A stretch of DNA of 64,000 nt. Source: Xenorhabdus nematophila ATCC 19061. Its GTDB lineage: Bacteria > Pseudomonadota > Gammaproteobacteria > Enterobacterales > Enterobacteriaceae. The stretch lies in assembly GCF_000252955.1 (NCBI RefSeq), contig NC_014228.1, positions 2,829,232 through 2,893,231 of the forward strand, written 5' to 3'. Each line of letters begins with the position of its first letter. The first letter of the stretch is position 1. Below, piece by piece: positions 19,223 to 29,889 of the stretch. Position numbers and translations under genes: made by a program. The notes under the pieces were generated by a model. The model was not told the origin of the DNA, searched no databases, and was given only the letters and a program-made list of their open reading frames with translations.

Positions 19223-19311
19223 AAAAATATTCATAATAGTGTCACTGTTTGAAAATAATCTGATTATCATTTAGATTTATTGTTCACTGCGTCAGGATTG
19301 CAGAAGTATGA

Positions 19312-19346
19312 TTAATAGACCGCTATAGGATGAAGCGGCCTATTAA
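19312..19346. terminator. Terminator shared by menF and the DUF305 gene
   Basis: A 13-bp stem with one mismatch (19312-19324 with 19334-19346), 9-base loop, followed on the plus strand by an AT-rich stretch with ATTTTTTAT. It lies between two convergent genes. Confidence 0.7.
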
Positions 19347-19351
19347 CTAAA

Positions 19352-19726
19352 TTATTTTTTATCTTTATTTTTCTCAAGCCATTTTTGCATTTGTTCAATT
19401 TCTGGGCCTTGAGCATTGATAATGGCTTGTGCCAGTTCTCTCATTTCGGGATTTTTGCCGTACTTGAGTTCAATTTTAGCCATATCGATAGCCCCTAAAT
19501 GGTGAGCAATCATGCCTTCAGCAAAGGCCGCATCTGCATCTTCAATACTCATACTCTTGGCCATATTTTCATGCATTTTTGCCATTGAATCATTTAATTC
19601 ATTTTGCATAGCAGTGGTTGTTCCTGAAGAGGCGTGGCTTATGTGAGAGTTTGCTTGATTAGCTGAAGCGCCAAAAGAAATGGTGGCTACTAAGACGGCG
19701 GCTAAGGCAAGTATTTTTTTCATCAT
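19352..19726 (-). CDS. DUF305-family exported protein
   Basis: A 124-residue protein with a clear signal peptide (MMKKILALAAVLVATISFGASANQ). The mature part carries the DUF305 signature: DADAAFAEGMIAHHLGAIDMAKIELKYGKNPEMRELAQAI with the paired histidines in AHH. DUF305 proteins fold as ferritin-like helical bundles and some relatives are linked to copper handling; the role here is unknown. A Met-Met start lies behind CAGGATAAT. It is convergent with menF. The IS256 element lies only about 30 bases upstream of its start and may have replaced its native promoter. Confidence 0.85.
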   Translation of the reverse strand: MMKKILALAAVLVATISFGASANQANSHISHASSGTTTAMQNELNDSMAKMHENMAKSMSIEDADAAFAEGMIAHHLGAIDMAKIELKYGKNPEMRELAQAIINAQGPEIEQMQKWLEKNKDKK

Positions 19727-19761
19727 ATTATCCTGTTTGGTTAAGTAAATTCTTTAAAACT

Positions 19762-21086
19762 AGACCCTGTTTACGATTTTGTGTAATCGCCATTTTCATC
19801 TTCATTAAATGTGACCGTTTAAACGGTCACCGAATTCAATCATAAATCGACTCATTGCAAGACGCCAATCTTGGATCGGCATCGTCCACTTTTTAGAGGC
19901 TGCCTGAATCGCCAGCCAGATAACTTTTTTTGTCGAGTCATCCGACGGAAATATTTTGCGTTTCTTGATGGCATGCCGGATAACGCTATTTAGCGATTCA
20001 ATCGCATTCGTGGTGTAGATCACTTTCCTGATTTCAGCTGGATACGCAAAGAACGTGGACAGATTACCCCAGTTTTCTCGCCAGCTGCGGCCGATTTGGG
20101 GATAACGTTCATCCCACTGTTCAGCAAAAGCCTTCAACGCCTGCTGGGCGACTTCTTCTGTCGGGGCCTGATAAATCTGTTTCAAATCTTTGACTACCGC
20201 TTTTGCGTCTTTCCAGGACACATAGCGCAGATTATTGCGTATCATGTGAACAATGCACAGTTGAACTCGCGTTTGCGGATAAACGGTATTAATTGCCTCG
20301 GGAAACCCTTTTAGCCCGTCAACACAGGCAATAAAAATGTCTTTGAGTCCCCTGTTATAGAGTTCCGTCAGCACACTGAGCCAGAATTTAGCCCCTTCGT
20401 TTTCAGCGAGCCACAACCCCAGCAGTTCCTTATGCCCTTCGGTATTAATCCCCAGTGCGATAAAGACCGATTTATTGATAATTTGGTTATCCTGACGGAC
20501 CTTGACCATCAGACAGTCCAGATAAACAATCGGATACAAACTGTCCAGTGGGCGGCTCTGCCACTCAATCACTTCGGCTTTCACGGCATCGGTCACTTTC
20601 GCAATCAGTGACGGCGAGACATCCGCATCATACAATTCTTTGAAAGTACCGGCGATATCACGCGTGGTCATTCCTCTGGCGTACAGGGCCAGTATCTGAC
20701 TGTCCATGCCCGTAATCCGCGTTTGATTTTTCCTGACAATTTGGGGTTCAAACGTGCTTTCACGATCACGGGGAATTTGCAGCGCTAAGTCGCCGTCTTC
20801 GGTCAGCAAAGTCTTCGGTGAGTAGCCATTGCGGGTATTGGAGCCTGATTTCGGTTGGTGTTTTTCATGACCTAGATGGGCAGCCAGTTCAGCCTTAAGG
20901 GCGGTTTCAACGGTCAGTTTTTTGAGGAAGCGGGAGAGCTGGCTCAGATCTTCCGGCGTTTTGAGATCTTTAGCCAGCTCAGTAGCCAGAATTTGTAACT
21001 TTTTCTCGTCCATCTTTTCACCTGTTTTAGTTGATAAATTAAACATACCAAAAACAGGCAATTACACAAATTCAGGTACAGGGTCT
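19762..21086 (-). mobile_element. IS256-family insertion sequence
   Basis: About 1.33 kb bounded by imperfect inverted repeats: AGACCCTGTTTACGATTTTG at the left and its counterpart ending ACAGGGTCT at the right, sharing AGACCCTGT, GA.TTTGTGTAAT. AAAACT directly flanks both ends (19756-19761 and 21087-21092), a possible short target duplication; IS256 elements usually make 8-9 bp, so this is uncertain. It carries one intact transposase gene. Confidence 0.88.
19805..21013 (-). CDS. IS256-family transposase
   Basis: A 402-residue DDE transposase of the mutator/IS256 family. Catalytic blocks: YLDCLMVKVR (first Asp), FIACVDGLKGFPEAI (second Asp), VQLCIVHMIRNNLRYV and TTNAIESLNSVIRHAIKKRKIFPSDDS (Glu). 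The start MDEKKLQIL at 21013 is the usual family start and has AGGTGAAAAG before it; the frame extends 16 codons upstream. No stops or frameshifts are visible, so the element may be active. It sits between the DUF305 gene and menD and breaks the usual menF-menD linkage. Confidence 0.93.
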   Translation of the reverse strand: MDEKKLQILATELAKDLKTPEDLSQLSRFLKKLTVETALKAELAAHLGHEKHQPKSGSNTRNGYSPKTLLTEDGDLALQIPRDRESTFEPQIVRKNQTRITGMDSQILALYARGMTTRDIAGTFKELYDADVSPSLIAKVTDAVKAEVIEWQSRPLDSLYPIVYLDCLMVKVRQDNQIINKSVFIALGINTEGHKELLGLWLAENEGAKFWLSVLTELYNRGLKDIFIACVDGLKGFPEAINTVYPQTRVQLCIVHMIRNNLRYVSWKDAKAVVKDLKQIYQAPTEEVAQQALKAFAEQWDERYPQIGRSWRENWGNLSTFFAYPAEIRKVIYTTNAIESLNSVIRHAIKKRKIFPSDDSTKKVIWLAIQAASKKWTMPIQDWRLAMSRFMIEFGDRLNGHI

Positions 21087-21371
21087 AAAACTATAAAGCT
21101 TTCCCTTACAGGAAGGTCAATAAACTTAAATAATATTTAATATAATTTACAAAGAAGTTAAGATCAGTTCACTTTTCGATTCCTGAAATGACCTGTTTTA
21201 TGGTCAATTGGATTTATAATCCCCATTTATAGCGGAAATATTGCCAATTAAATGACAATTCCTTGAACTAAGATAAGGAAATGGCTTTTACAAGTACGAT
21301 GGCAAAGAATGCCTTATATAATATCTCTCATTCCCTTAGCCCATTTTTTAAATAAGTTCCTTGAGCATCGT

Positions 21372-23069
21372 ATGTCAAATTGCGCACTGAACCGCCGTTG
21401 GGCGGAACTTTTATTGGAAGCACTGACTCGCTATGGATTGCGCCATGTTTGTATTGCCCCGGGTTCCCGTTCAACACCTTTAACCTTGTCTGCCGCAGAA
21501 AACCAAAAACTTATTTGTCATACTCACTTTGATGAACGAGGTTTGGGACACTTGGCTTTGGGGCTGGCAAAAGCGGGTAAAGAACCCGTGGCAGTGATTG
21601 TGACATCGGGAACGGCAGTTGCCAATTTGTACCCTTCTTTAATTGAAGCCGGGTTAACCGGGGAGAGGTTGGTTTTTCTTACTGCCGATAGACCGCCAGA
21701 ATTAATTGATTGTGGTGCAAACCAGGCGATTCGCCAGACAGGTATTTTTGCTTCCCATCCTTCCCAAACGTTGGCATTGCCGCGCCCAACTCCAGATATT
21801 GCTGCAAGTTGGTTGATTTCTGCTATTGATAATGGCATGTCAAATCTGAAACAAGGCGCACTGCATATTAATTGCCCGTTTGCTGAGCCTTTATATGGCA
21901 ATGATGTGATGGCATATCAAGATTGGCAGCAGACATTAGGGGAATGGTGGCAGGGAAATGAACCGTGGCTGATTCAACCTGAAATCCATATCATCGCCAA
22001 GGCCGAAGATTGGGATCTCTGGCGGCAAAAACGAGGAATCGTTCTGGCTGGAAGAATGGATGCTGAAGAAGGAAAACTCGTTGCCCGATGGGCAAAAGAA
22101 ATGGGCTGGCCATTGATCGGGGATGTGCTGTCCCAAACGGGACAGCCTTTGCCGAATGCTGATTTATGGCTTAATCACCCCCGCGTTCAGGATATTTTAT
22201 CCCAAGGGCAATTGGTCATTCAATTTGGCGCGGGCCTGACAGGAAAACGCGTGTTGCAATGGCAGGAAAAATGTCAACCAGAGCAATACTGGATTGTTGA
22301 TCCGATCATCGGCAGGCTTGATCCCGCAAATCACCGGGGACGCAAATTTACTTGCTGTGTAGCGGATTGGTTACGGGAACATCCTGCCCATCTTACACCA
22401 GCTCATTCTTCATATTCTCAATCATCTTGGGCCGATGAATTGGCAATATGGGCTAAAAAAGCATCAGAATGTGTTGCAACAACACTGGCAGGAAAATTCA
22501 GTGAAGCCGCCGTAGCATATCAGTTACATCAGTTGTTGCCGGAGCAAGGTCAATTGTTTGTCGGCAATAGCTTGATTGTGCGCCTGATTGACGCTTTAGG
22601 ACAACTTCCTGCTGGCTATCCGGTTTACAGCAACCGTGGAACCAGTGGAATTGATGGATTAATAGCAACCGCTGCTGGCGTACAGCGGGCAACGAATAAG
22701 CCGACGCTGGCAATTATCGGTGATATTTCAGCACTCTATGATTTGAACAGTCTGGCCTTGTTACGTCATCTTTCCACACCATTACTGTTGATTGTTGTCA
22801 ATAATAATGGCGGTCAGATTTTTTCATTATTGCCGACACCACAGGAAGAACGGCAACACTTCTATTGTATGCCACAAGATGTCAGTTTTGATCATGCTGC
22901 TGCTATGTTTGGCCTGAATTATGCCGCTCCCCGAACTTGGACAGAATTAAAACAATGCGCTGAGCAAGTGTGGAAATGTCAGGAAACAACACTGATTGAA
23001 TTGAAAGTTGCCGGGAGTGATGGGGCAGTATGCCTGCAAGAGTTACAGAAACAGGTAGCTATGCTGTGA
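21372..23069 (+). CDS. menD: MenD, SEPHCHC synthase
   Basis: A 565-residue thiamine-diphosphate enzyme that joins 2-oxoglutarate to isochorismate. Conserved blocks: [66 protein letters not shown] (N-terminal half), and the ThDP-binding [15 protein letters not shown] with NNGGQIFS near the C-terminus. The start at 21372 ([10 protein letters not shown]) matches E. coli MenD; the frame runs 21 codons further upstream without support. It heads menD-menH-menB-menC-menE, each gene overlapping or nearly touching the next. Its promoter must lie in the 285 bases after the IS256 element. Confidence 0.95.
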   Translation: MSNCALNRRWAELLLEALTRYGLRHVCIAPGSRSTPLTLSAAENQKLICHTHFDERGLGHLALGLAKAGKEPVAVIVTSGTAVANLYPSLIEAGLTGERLVFLTADRPPELIDCGANQAIRQTGIFASHPSQTLALPRPTPDIAASWLISAIDNGMSNLKQGALHINCPFAEPLYGNDVMAYQDWQQTLGEWWQGNEPWLIQPEIHIIAKAEDWDLWRQKRGIVLAGRMDAEEGKLVARWAKEMGWPLIGDVLSQTGQPLPNADLWLNHPRVQDILSQGQLVIQFGAGLTGKRVLQWQEKCQPEQYWIVDPIIGRLDPANHRGRKFTCCVADWLREHPAHLTPAHSSYSQSSWADELAIWAKKASECVATTLAGKFSEAAVAYQLHQLLPEQGQLFVGNSLIVRLIDALGQLPAGYPVYSNRGTSGIDGLIATAAGVQRATNKPTLAIIGDISALYDLNSLALLRHLSTPLLLIVVNNNGGQIFSLLPTPQEERQHFYCMPQDVSFDHAAAMFGLNYAAPRTWTELKQCAEQVWKCQETTLIELKVAGSDGAVCLQELQKQVAML

Positions 23070-23836
23070 TACTGAATTGTCAGACATTACATTCACATCA
23101 TCGGGGAACGTGGTTAGTTTGGCTGCATGGTTTCTTAGGAAAAGGTGACGATTGGCTGCCTGTCATCAATGCTTGTAATCAGTATGCTTCATTGATTATT
23201 GACCTGCCCGGCCATGGTCATTCTGCTGATATTGCCGTGAAAGGGGGTTTTGCTGAAATGAGTGAGTTGCTGAACGCAACGTTATCTGAACAGCAGGTTG
23301 ATGATTATTGGCTGATGGGTTACTCGTTGGGAGGACGCATCGCGATGTATCATGCCACTCACGGCAAACATGACGGACTGCGGGGATTGCTGGTGGAAGG
23401 GGGAAACCCGGGGCTGTTTTCCCGACAAGAGCGGACCGTGAGATTGCAGCATGATTGGCGTTGGGCACAACGTTTCCGGCAGGAGCCAATTGATGCTGTT
23501 TTGGCTGACTGGTACCAACAATCAATATTTGCTGATTTAACGTTGGCACAGCGTGAGAAACTTATTTATCTCCGTAGCCAAAACAGCGGAAAGAGTGTTG
23601 CCGAGATGTTGGAAAGTACCTCGTTAGGCCATCAACCGTGGCTAATCCCTGACTTGCAGAAAATAACCACACCTTTTGTCTACCTATGTGGCGAAAATGA
23701 TTGTAAATTTCAGCGCATTGCGGAGCAATATTCTCTGCCATTAAAAACCCTCCCTCAGGTTGGGCATAATGCTCATTATGGTAATCCTGTGGTGTTTTCT
23801 GCCGTAGTGAACCACTTTTTATCACTTTTTGGTTAA
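23066..23836 (+). CDS. menH: MenH, SHCHC synthase (alpha/beta hydrolase)
   Basis: About 256 residues. It eliminates pyruvate from SEPHCHC. Alpha/beta-hydrolase signature: [21 protein letters not shown], the nucleophile elbow GYSLGGRIA, an Asp in CGENDCKF, and GHNAHYGNP with the catalytic His. I chose GTG at 23066, whose GTGA overlaps the menD stop, giving a length like E. coli MenH (252); ATG at 23030 in the same frame would add 12 residues. Coupled translation with menD is likely. Confidence 0.92.
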   Translation: MILNCQTLHSHHRGTWLVWLHGFLGKGDDWLPVINACNQYASLIIDLPGHGHSADIAVKGGFAEMSELLNATLSEQQVDDYWLMGYSLGGRIAMYHATHGKHDGLRGLLVEGGNPGLFSRQERTVRLQHDWRWAQRFRQEPIDAVLADWYQQSIFADLTLAQREKLIYLRSQNSGKSVAEMLESTSLGHQPWLIPDLQKITTPFVYLCGENDCKFQRIAEQYSLPLKTLPQVGHNAHYGNPVVFSAVVNHFLSLFG

Positions 23837-23848
23837 GGAAATTCATTC

Positions 23849-24706
23849 ATGCACTACCCAAGCGAAAAAAAATTGTACGCCCCTGTTGAATGGCAAGATA
23901 GTTCTCAGGGATTTGCAGATATTCTTTACCACAAGTCCGCAGATGGTATTGCCAAAATTACGATTAATCGTCCACAAGTCCGCAATGCGTTCCGTCCTTT
24001 AACCGTCAAAGAGATGATTCAGGCGCTGGCAGATGCGCGTTATGATGATTCAATTGGGACCATTATTCTGACCGGCATGGGAGAGAAAGCATTTTGTGCC
24101 GGCGGGGATCAAAAAATCCGGGGTGATTACGGTGGCTATAAAGATGCTAGCGGAGTGCATCATCTGAATGTATTGGATTTCCAACGCCAAATCCGTACCT
24201 GTCCAAAACCGGTTGTGGCTATGGTTGCCGGGTACGCCATTGGTGGTGGGCATGTGCTGCATTTGATGTGTGACCTGACTATTGCAGCAGATAATGCAGT
24301 TTTCGGCCAGACTGGCCCGAAAGTCGGTTCCTTTGATGGTGGCTGGGGGGCTTCTTATATGGCGCGGATCGTCGGGCAGAAAAAAGCCCGTGAAATCTGG
24401 TTCCTGTGTCGTCAATATAATGCCGATGAAGCACTGAATATGGGACTGGTCAATACAGTTGTTCCTTATGCTGAGCTGGAAAAAGAGACCGTGCGCTGGT
24501 GCCGCGAAATGCTGGAAAACAGCCCGATGGCGTTGCGTTGTCTGAAAGCGGCATTGAACGCAGATTGTGATGGACAGGCGGGTTTGCAGGAGCTGGCGGG
24601 CAATGCCACTATGATGTTCTATATGACGGAAGAAGGGCAGGAAGGACGTAATGCGTTCAATGAAAAACGTCACCCTGATTTCAGCAAATTCAAGCGTAAT
24701 CCGTAA
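23849..24706 (+). CDS. menB: MenB, 1,4-dihydroxy-2-naphthoyl-CoA synthase
   Basis: A 285-residue crotonase-family enzyme, the same length as E. coli MenB and nearly identical in its blocks: [51 protein letters not shown] (oxyanion hole), [16 protein letters not shown] and [20 protein letters not shown]. It closes the second ring of the naphthoquinone from succinylbenzoyl-CoA. It starts 12 bases after menH, and its stop codon overlaps the menC start (TAATG). Confidence 0.97.
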   Translation: MHYPSEKKLYAPVEWQDSSQGFADILYHKSADGIAKITINRPQVRNAFRPLTVKEMIQALADARYDDSIGTIILTGMGEKAFCAGGDQKIRGDYGGYKDASGVHHLNVLDFQRQIRTCPKPVVAMVAGYAIGGGHVLHLMCDLTIAADNAVFGQTGPKVGSFDGGWGASYMARIVGQKKAREIWFLCRQYNADEALNMGLVNTVVPYAELEKETVRWCREMLENSPMALRCLKAALNADCDGQAGLQELAGNATMMFYMTEEGQEGRNAFNEKRHPDFSKFKRNP

Positions 24707-25701
24707 TGCGAAAAGCGACCTTATATCAATTCAGCCTGCCAATGGAAGCCGGCGTTATCCTTCGTTATCAACGCCTGAAAAACCGTGATGGTTTGTTGGT
24801 TCATCTGCAAGAAGATGGCCGGGATGGTTGGGGGGAAATTTCCCCTTTGCCGGAATTTAGTCAGGAAACATTTGAACAAGCGAAAACAGCCACTGTCGAA
24901 TGGTTGCAACAATGGTGCCTGAACAAAAATGGGCTGAATATTCAACCAGAAGAGAGTGAATTGCCTTCTGTGGCTTTTGGTCTCAGTTGTGCATTGGCTG
25001 AATTACAGGGAGAGCTGCCTGAAGAAGTCAGCTATCATAAGGCACCGCTGTGTACGGGTGATCCGGATGATGTGATCTTGCGTTTGGGAAATAGGGTCGG
25101 TCAGAAAATCGCAAAAGTTAAAGTAGGGTTATATGAAGCCGTGCGGGACGGGATGGTGGTGAATGTGATGCTGGAGGCGGTTCCCGATCTCCGGCTAAGA
25201 TTAGATGCTAACCGTAGTTGGACACGCATAAAAGCGGATGGTTTTGCTAAATATGTCAATCCAGATTATCGGCAGAGAATCGCTTTTCTCGAAGAGCCTT
25301 GTAAAACCCGTGAAGAATCGTTGGCATTTGCCCGTGAAACCGGTATCTCAATTGCATGGGATGAAAGTGTACGTGAAGCTGATTTCACTGTAGAAGCACA
25401 AGAAGGGGTTTCTGCCATTATTATTAAGCCAATGCTGGTGGGCAGTATTGCCCGCTGCCGTCAATTGATCACAGAGGCGCATCAGTCAGGGCTGGAGGCT
25501 GTCATCAGCTCTAGCATTGAAACCAGCTTTGGCTTGACACAATTGGCGCGCCTTGCTCATTGGCTGACCCCGGACTCTCTCCCTGGTTTGGATACACTGG
25601 ATCTTATCCAGTCCCAACTTATTCGTTGCTGGCCAGACAGTCATATTCCGTGTACTGCGTTGGATCAATTGTTGACGGTATGGAGCCATGAATGCCAGTA
25701 A
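24706..25701 (+). CDS. menC: MenC, o-succinylbenzoate synthase
   Basis: A 331-residue enolase-superfamily enzyme that dehydrates SHCHC to o-succinylbenzoate. Visible active-site elements: KVKVGLYE (KxK catalytic lysine), LRLDANRSW (metal Asp), AFLEEPC (metal Glu), WDESVRE (metal Asp) and [10 protein letters not shown] (second catalytic Lys). It begins on the menB stop codon and overlaps menE by 10 bases. Length is close to the E. coli protein (320). Confidence 0.95.
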   Translation: MRKATLYQFSLPMEAGVILRYQRLKNRDGLLVHLQEDGRDGWGEISPLPEFSQETFEQAKTATVEWLQQWCLNKNGLNIQPEESELPSVAFGLSCALAELQGELPEEVSYHKAPLCTGDPDDVILRLGNRVGQKIAKVKVGLYEAVRDGMVVNVMLEAVPDLRLRLDANRSWTRIKADGFAKYVNPDYRQRIAFLEEPCKTREESLAFARETGISIAWDESVREADFTVEAQEGVSAIIIKPMLVGSIARCRQLITEAHQSGLEAVISSSIETSFGLTQLARLAHWLTPDSLPGLDTLDLIQSQLIRCWPDSHIPCTALDQLLTVWSHECQ

Positions 25702-27095
25702 CTGAGTGGACACAATGGCCATGGCAATATTGGGCCATGGTTTGCCCTGATAAACAGGCCGTCGAATTATATGATGAGTTATTAAGCTGGCAGCATTTAA
25801 CACAAAAAATTAATGCCATTGCTGTCAACTTTTATCAACAAGGACTTTATGAAGGTTGTGGTGTTGTTTTCAGGGGCAAAAACAGTACTGAGCTTCTGTT
25901 GTGTTATCTGGCCGCTTTGCGATGTGGGGCAAGAGTATTGCTTCTGAATCCCCAATTGCCTGAACCATTGTTGACGAAGTTGTTGCCTCATCTCAATCTG
26001 AATTATGGTGTGGATTTTGCTGATTCACCGTCACCCGCGGTTCAAGTCAGGAAACTGAACTGGCAACAAATCTTGCCAGAATCCGTTGAACAACAAAAGG
26101 TATCGTGGGAAAGTCAGCGTCCTGCCAGCATGATCTTGACGTCGGGTTCATCTGGATTACCTAAGGCAGCCGTGCATTCCATCGGTGCTCATCTTGCCAG
26201 TGCGCAAGGTATTTTGTCTTGCATGGATTTTCAGCCAGATGATAGTTGGCTGCTTTCACTACCGCTATTTCATGTTTCGGGTCAGGGTATTCTCTGGCGT
26301 TGGTTGCAAACCGGGGCAAAATTGGTGCTGCGGGATCTGCATCCATTGAACCAAGCATTATCTGGTTGTACTCACGCATCTCTTGTTCCAACTCAGCTTT
26401 GGCGTTTGCTGAATCAACCGCGTGAGCATCAACTGACGTTAAAAGAAGTGCTATTGGGTGGCGCAATGATACCAACAGAACTGACTCAACAGGCTGAACA
26501 ACTGGGTGTCTGTTGTTGGTGTGGTTATGGCCTGACAGAAGTGGCTTCAACTGTTTGTGCAAAACAGGCAGATAGTTTACCGGGCGTAGGACTCCCACTT
26601 CCCGGAAAATCTATTCGTTTGGTGAATGAAGAAATTCAGATCCGGGCTGACAGTATTGCCAGTGGCTATTGGTTTGATGGAGAGTTGAAACCCCTGACTG
26701 ATAATGAAGGTTGGTTTTTGACGCGTGATCATGGTGTGTTCGAACAGGGGGAACTACGGATTTTAGGTCGCCTCGATAATCAGTTTTTCAGTGGAGGTGA
26801 AGGCATTCAGCCGGAAGAAATTGAACAAATTATTAATCAGCATCCCCAAATTGAACAAAGTTTTGTTATCCCTATACCTGACACAGAATTTGGTCATCGG
26901 CCGGTGGCAATTATTGATACGCAATATCCTGAACTGACAGACATACTTGTTGATTGGCTCTCGGATAAACTGGCTGTTTTCCAGCGTCCTGTCGCTTGCT
27001 ATTTATTACCTATTCAGTTGAAAAATGGTGGGATAAAAGTTTCACGGCAACAGGTTAAACAGTGGATGATGGAAAAAGAGTATAATAATGAATAG
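25692..27095 (+). CDS. menE: MenE, o-succinylbenzoate-CoA ligase
   Basis: A 467-residue ANL-superfamily acyl-CoA ligase. The P-loop is [17 protein letters not shown], followed by [17 protein letters not shown], the hinge region [24 protein letters not shown] and the C-terminal lysine motif [14 protein letters not shown]. It activates o-succinylbenzoate with ATP and CoA for MenB. It is the last gene of the men run. The next gene, yfaZ, starts 142 bases later with its own ribosome-binding site. Confidence 0.95.
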   Translation: MPVTEWTQWPWQYWAMVCPDKQAVELYDELLSWQHLTQKINAIAVNFYQQGLYEGCGVVFRGKNSTELLLCYLAALRCGARVLLLNPQLPEPLLTKLLPHLNLNYGVDFADSPSPAVQVRKLNWQQILPESVEQQKVSWESQRPASMILTSGSSGLPKAAVHSIGAHLASAQGILSCMDFQPDDSWLLSLPLFHVSGQGILWRWLQTGAKLVLRDLHPLNQALSGCTHASLVPTQLWRLLNQPREHQLTLKEVLLGGAMIPTELTQQAEQLGVCCWCGYGLTEVASTVCAKQADSLPGVGLPLPGKSIRLVNEEIQIRADSIASGYWFDGELKPLTDNEGWFLTRDHGVFEQGELRILGRLDNQFFSGGEGIQPEEIEQIINQHPQIEQSFVIPIPDTEFGHRPVAIIDTQYPELTDILVDWLSDKLAVFQRPVACYLLPIQLKNGGIKVSRQQVKQWMMEKEYNNE

Positions 27096-27237
27096 TACAA
27101 TCTAGTAATAGTTATAATATTTACATATCTTGATAAATCTAGATGTTACATTGCTTCTGTCATCTATGTCGTGACGTGGAATCGAGTAAAATGTTTCTGG
27201 TTATATTGGCATTCACCCATTAAGAAGGGACAAGAGA

Positions 27238-27783
27238 ATGAAAGGTTTTATTGCTATCAGCGCAGCCACCGGTTTGCTTTTTATCACTGGTTCAGCAAAT
27301 GCAATTTCCGCAAATGTACAAATGGGTAAGCACAATACAAGTACATCTGTGGGAATTGGTGATAAGAATGCGGGATTATCTCTCAATGGTAATTGGACCC
27401 GCAGTGATCATAATGGCCAGGTTGGCAGTTTAGGTCTGGCTTTTGGTCTGCCCATAGGATCACTCACGGCAAGCGTTGGTGGTAAAGCACTTTACTTATC
27501 TCCCAAAGATGGAAAGGATGGCGCTGCGTTGGCAGGGGGCATTGGGCTCAATTGGGCAGTCACACCTTTGCTCTCCCTGTATGGTGAATCCTATGGTTCG
27601 CCATCAGGTTTAACATCAGGCATGGATTCTTATACTGAAGCGACGGGAGGCGTGCGTTACACACTTTTTAAACCACTGAGTATAGACGGTGGTTATCGTG
27701 TCATTGATATGAAAGGAAAGAATGGTAACCGCAGTAATAAAGTTTCTGATGGTTTCTTCATCGGAGCCGGCGTGAGTTTCTAA
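27238..27783 (+). CDS. yfaZ: YfaZ-family outer-membrane protein
   Basis: A 181-residue protein with a signal peptide (cleavage near GSANA, about residue 21), then alternating polar and hydrophobic short strands with many Gly and Ser, ending in VSF, as expected of a small beta-barrel. Pattern and length match YfaZ of E. coli (VGGKALYLSPKDGKDG, YGSPSGLTSGMDSY, GGYRVIDMKGKNGNR). Function in the family is not established. The start has AAGGGACAAGAG ahead. A hairpin terminator separates it from the convergent tyrP. Confidence 0.88.
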   Translation: MKGFIAISAATGLLFITGSANAISANVQMGKHNTSTSVGIGDKNAGLSLNGNWTRSDHNGQVGSLGLAFGLPIGSLTASVGGKALYLSPKDGKDGAALAGGIGLNWAVTPLLSLYGESYGSPSGLTSGMDSYTEATGGVRYTLFKPLSIDGGYRVIDMKGKNGNRSNKVSDGFFIGAGVSF

Positions 27784-27799
27784 CGAATTTATCAAGATT

Positions 27800-27826
27800 A
27801 TCCGCATCAAAATTGTTGATGCGGAT
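27800..27826. terminator. Bidirectional hairpin between yfaZ and tyrP
   Basis: A perfect 11-bp stem (27800-27810 with 27816-27826) closing the 5-base loop AATTG. T tracts are weak on both sides, but the position between two convergent genes supports a terminator. Confidence 0.65.
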
Positions 27827-27845
27827 ATCTTCAATAGGGTAGATA

Positions 27846-29051
27846 TTAGCCCACTTCTGGTAGTATGCCTGTCACGATGCCAATTTGAATAGCAATAACA
27901 GAAATCCCGCATAGGAAGATGAAAATTAAGGCGGGTTTACCTCCTTTAACTCGGTATCCTCCCTCATTTTCTTCCCGGCTGCGCCAAACCAGCAGGCAAG
28001 GTAATAACAACGCCAGAATAGAAAGGGCAACAGCAGCAAATGTCAGAGCCATAACAAAGTTAGGGTAATACAGAGCACAGAGTAATGGTGGGACAAAAGT
28101 CATCAGCCCGGTTTGTAACCGCCCTTTAGCATGATTGCGGCGTTTTAGCAGGTCAGCAAGATAATCAAACAACCCAAGAGAAACACCAAGGAATGAGGTG
28201 GCTAACGCGAGATCGGCAAACAAATGGACAGCAAATTCTACTTTTGGAGAGGCGACAACTTCTCTGATGGCTTGTAATAACCCATTCAGACCGGATTGGT
28301 GCGCGAGAATACCAACAAAAGTATTTGAAGAAATAGCACCGAGCGTTACCAATTGCCACAGGATATAAGCAATAAGGGGAATAGCACTGCCGATGATAAA
28401 AATCTTACGGAGCTTGTTTGTATCTCCTCCCATATAGGCAACGATGCTTGGTACACTGCCATGAAATCCGAATGAAGTAAAAATCACCGGAATAGCAGAT
28501 AGCACCAGTCCTTGTTCTATCGGCATGGATATCAGGTTGATTTTATCAACATGTGGCAACATGACACCGAGTACGATCACCAAAAAAATGATTTTGGCAG
28601 TAAACAGTAATCGGTTAATTAAATCAACAGAATGAGTTCCGATACAGACAACTCCACCGCCAATAATCGTAAAAGTAATAATTCCGGCAGAGACAGAAAT
28701 AGGTTTATCTAACCAAGAAGATAAGCTTGCAGCCAGTAACTCACCCGCGCCGCTAATATAGGCGGTTGTCAGAGCATACATTAGGAAGAGCATACTGAAA
28801 CCGGTCAAAGCTTGCCCGCCAAACCCAAGATAGCGTTTTGCAATAGTTCCCAACCCAGTATTAAATTTATTATGTTGATAAACTTCCACAAGCAAGAGTG
28901 CTGTATAACTCATCAATGCCCACAGGGCGACTAACATAGCAAATGTAGTTCCAAAACCGACACCCGCCGCTGCCAATGGCATTGCTAGCATTCCCGCACC
29001 AATCGTCGTTCCGGCGACAATAAAAATACTGCCAATAGTGCGATTCTTCAC
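27846..29051 (-). CDS. tyrP: TyrP, tyrosine-specific transporter
   Basis: A 401-residue inner-membrane transporter of the aromatic amino-acid permease (HAAAP) family. The sequence follows E. coli TyrP closely: [23 protein letters not shown] at the N-terminus, [18 protein letters not shown] in the middle, [23 protein letters not shown] and [13 protein letters not shown] near the end. About eleven hydrophobic segments. The start codon is GTG, preceded by GAGGA. Two TyrR-like boxes lie 70-110 bases upstream, so repression and activation by TyrR with tyrosine or phenylalanine is likely. Confidence 0.94.
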   Translation of the reverse strand: MKNRTIGSIFIVAGTTIGAGMLAMPLAAAGVGFGTTFAMLVALWALMSYTALLLVEVYQHNKFNTGLGTIAKRYLGFGGQALTGFSMLFLMYALTTAYISGAGELLAASLSSWLDKPISVSAGIITFTIIGGGVVCIGTHSVDLINRLLFTAKIIFLVIVLGVMLPHVDKINLISMPIEQGLVLSAIPVIFTSFGFHGSVPSIVAYMGGDTNKLRKIFIIGSAIPLIAYILWQLVTLGAISSNTFVGILAHQSGLNGLLQAIREVVASPKVEFAVHLFADLALATSFLGVSLGLFDYLADLLKRRNHAKGRLQTGLMTFVPPLLCALYYPNFVMALTFAAVALSILALLLPCLLVWRSREENEGGYRVKGGKPALIFIFLCGISVIAIQIGIVTGILPEVG

Positions 29052-29120
29052 GCGATCCTCGTTTCTGTTTATGTTGAAAAATAGTTATAAGATTGGCAGG
29101 TTAAATGATTGATTTATGGC

Positions 29121-29161
29121 TGTCAAACTCATGGTACATAAGATGTAAATAAATAATTACA
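29121..29161 (-). promoter_or_regulatory. Tandem TyrR boxes upstream of tyrP
   Basis: TGTAAATAAATAATTACA at 29144-29161 matches the TyrR consensus TGTAAA-N6-TTTACA in 11 of 12 positions. TGTCAAACTCATGGTACA at 29121-29138 is a weaker match. Their starts are 23 bases apart, like the strong/weak box pairs of E. coli TyrR targets. Confidence 0.75.
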
Positions 29162-29451
29162 CAATGAATGAGTTTAATATGGAAGGAAGATAAAAATGAC
29201 TTAATACTCCCGTTTTGTTAGTTACATTCACTCACCGTACTCACATATACCTTCAATCATAGTGACTTATCCTTGGACGTTATTTGATTGTTAAGACGCG
29301 GTAACTTGATACTTATTGGATATCGATAAATTGTAGCTATAAATTATGTGACTCAAGAAAGAGCAGCAAAAAATCAAAGCACAACTTAAAGGACAGGGAA
29401 TGATTGGATGTGAAAATATGGGATTTGAGATACTCATTTTGAAACACGAGG

Positions 29452-29501
29452 TAAATAAAAAACCCGTTATCTCACCGGATGGTTACGGGAAATAACGGGT
29501 T
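29452..29501 (-). terminator. Terminator of the tRNA-Ser/tRNA-Thr transcript
   Basis: On the minus strand AACCCGTTAT pairs with ATAACGGGTT (29492-29501 with 29461-29470) around a 21-base loop and runs into a T-rich tract, 8 bases past the tRNA-Thr CCA end. Confidence 0.7.
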
Positions 29502-29508
29502 CTTATTA

Positions 29509-29584
<76 letters not shown>

Positions 29585-29590
29585 GAAATA

Positions 29591-29678
<88 letters not shown>

Positions 29679-29889
29679 ATGGCGCGAGATTATGCCTATA
29701 TCGCTTGGATGTGTCTAGCCCCGAAAGGAAAAAAATTGTGTTTTTTTTACTGTTTGCTCAATCTTCGATCTGTAATGGCCTTTTCATTCATTAACCTGCT
29801 AGTATTAAGCGTAGTAGAGTGGCTTATTTATCTACGGTTTATGTCATATTGACCAAAATATATTCATACTAAAGGCAATTATTCCAAGA

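Noticed and set aside
24050..24673. 207-codon frame antisense to menB
   Set aside because: Opposite strand of a certain gene, no start signal or recognisable domain.
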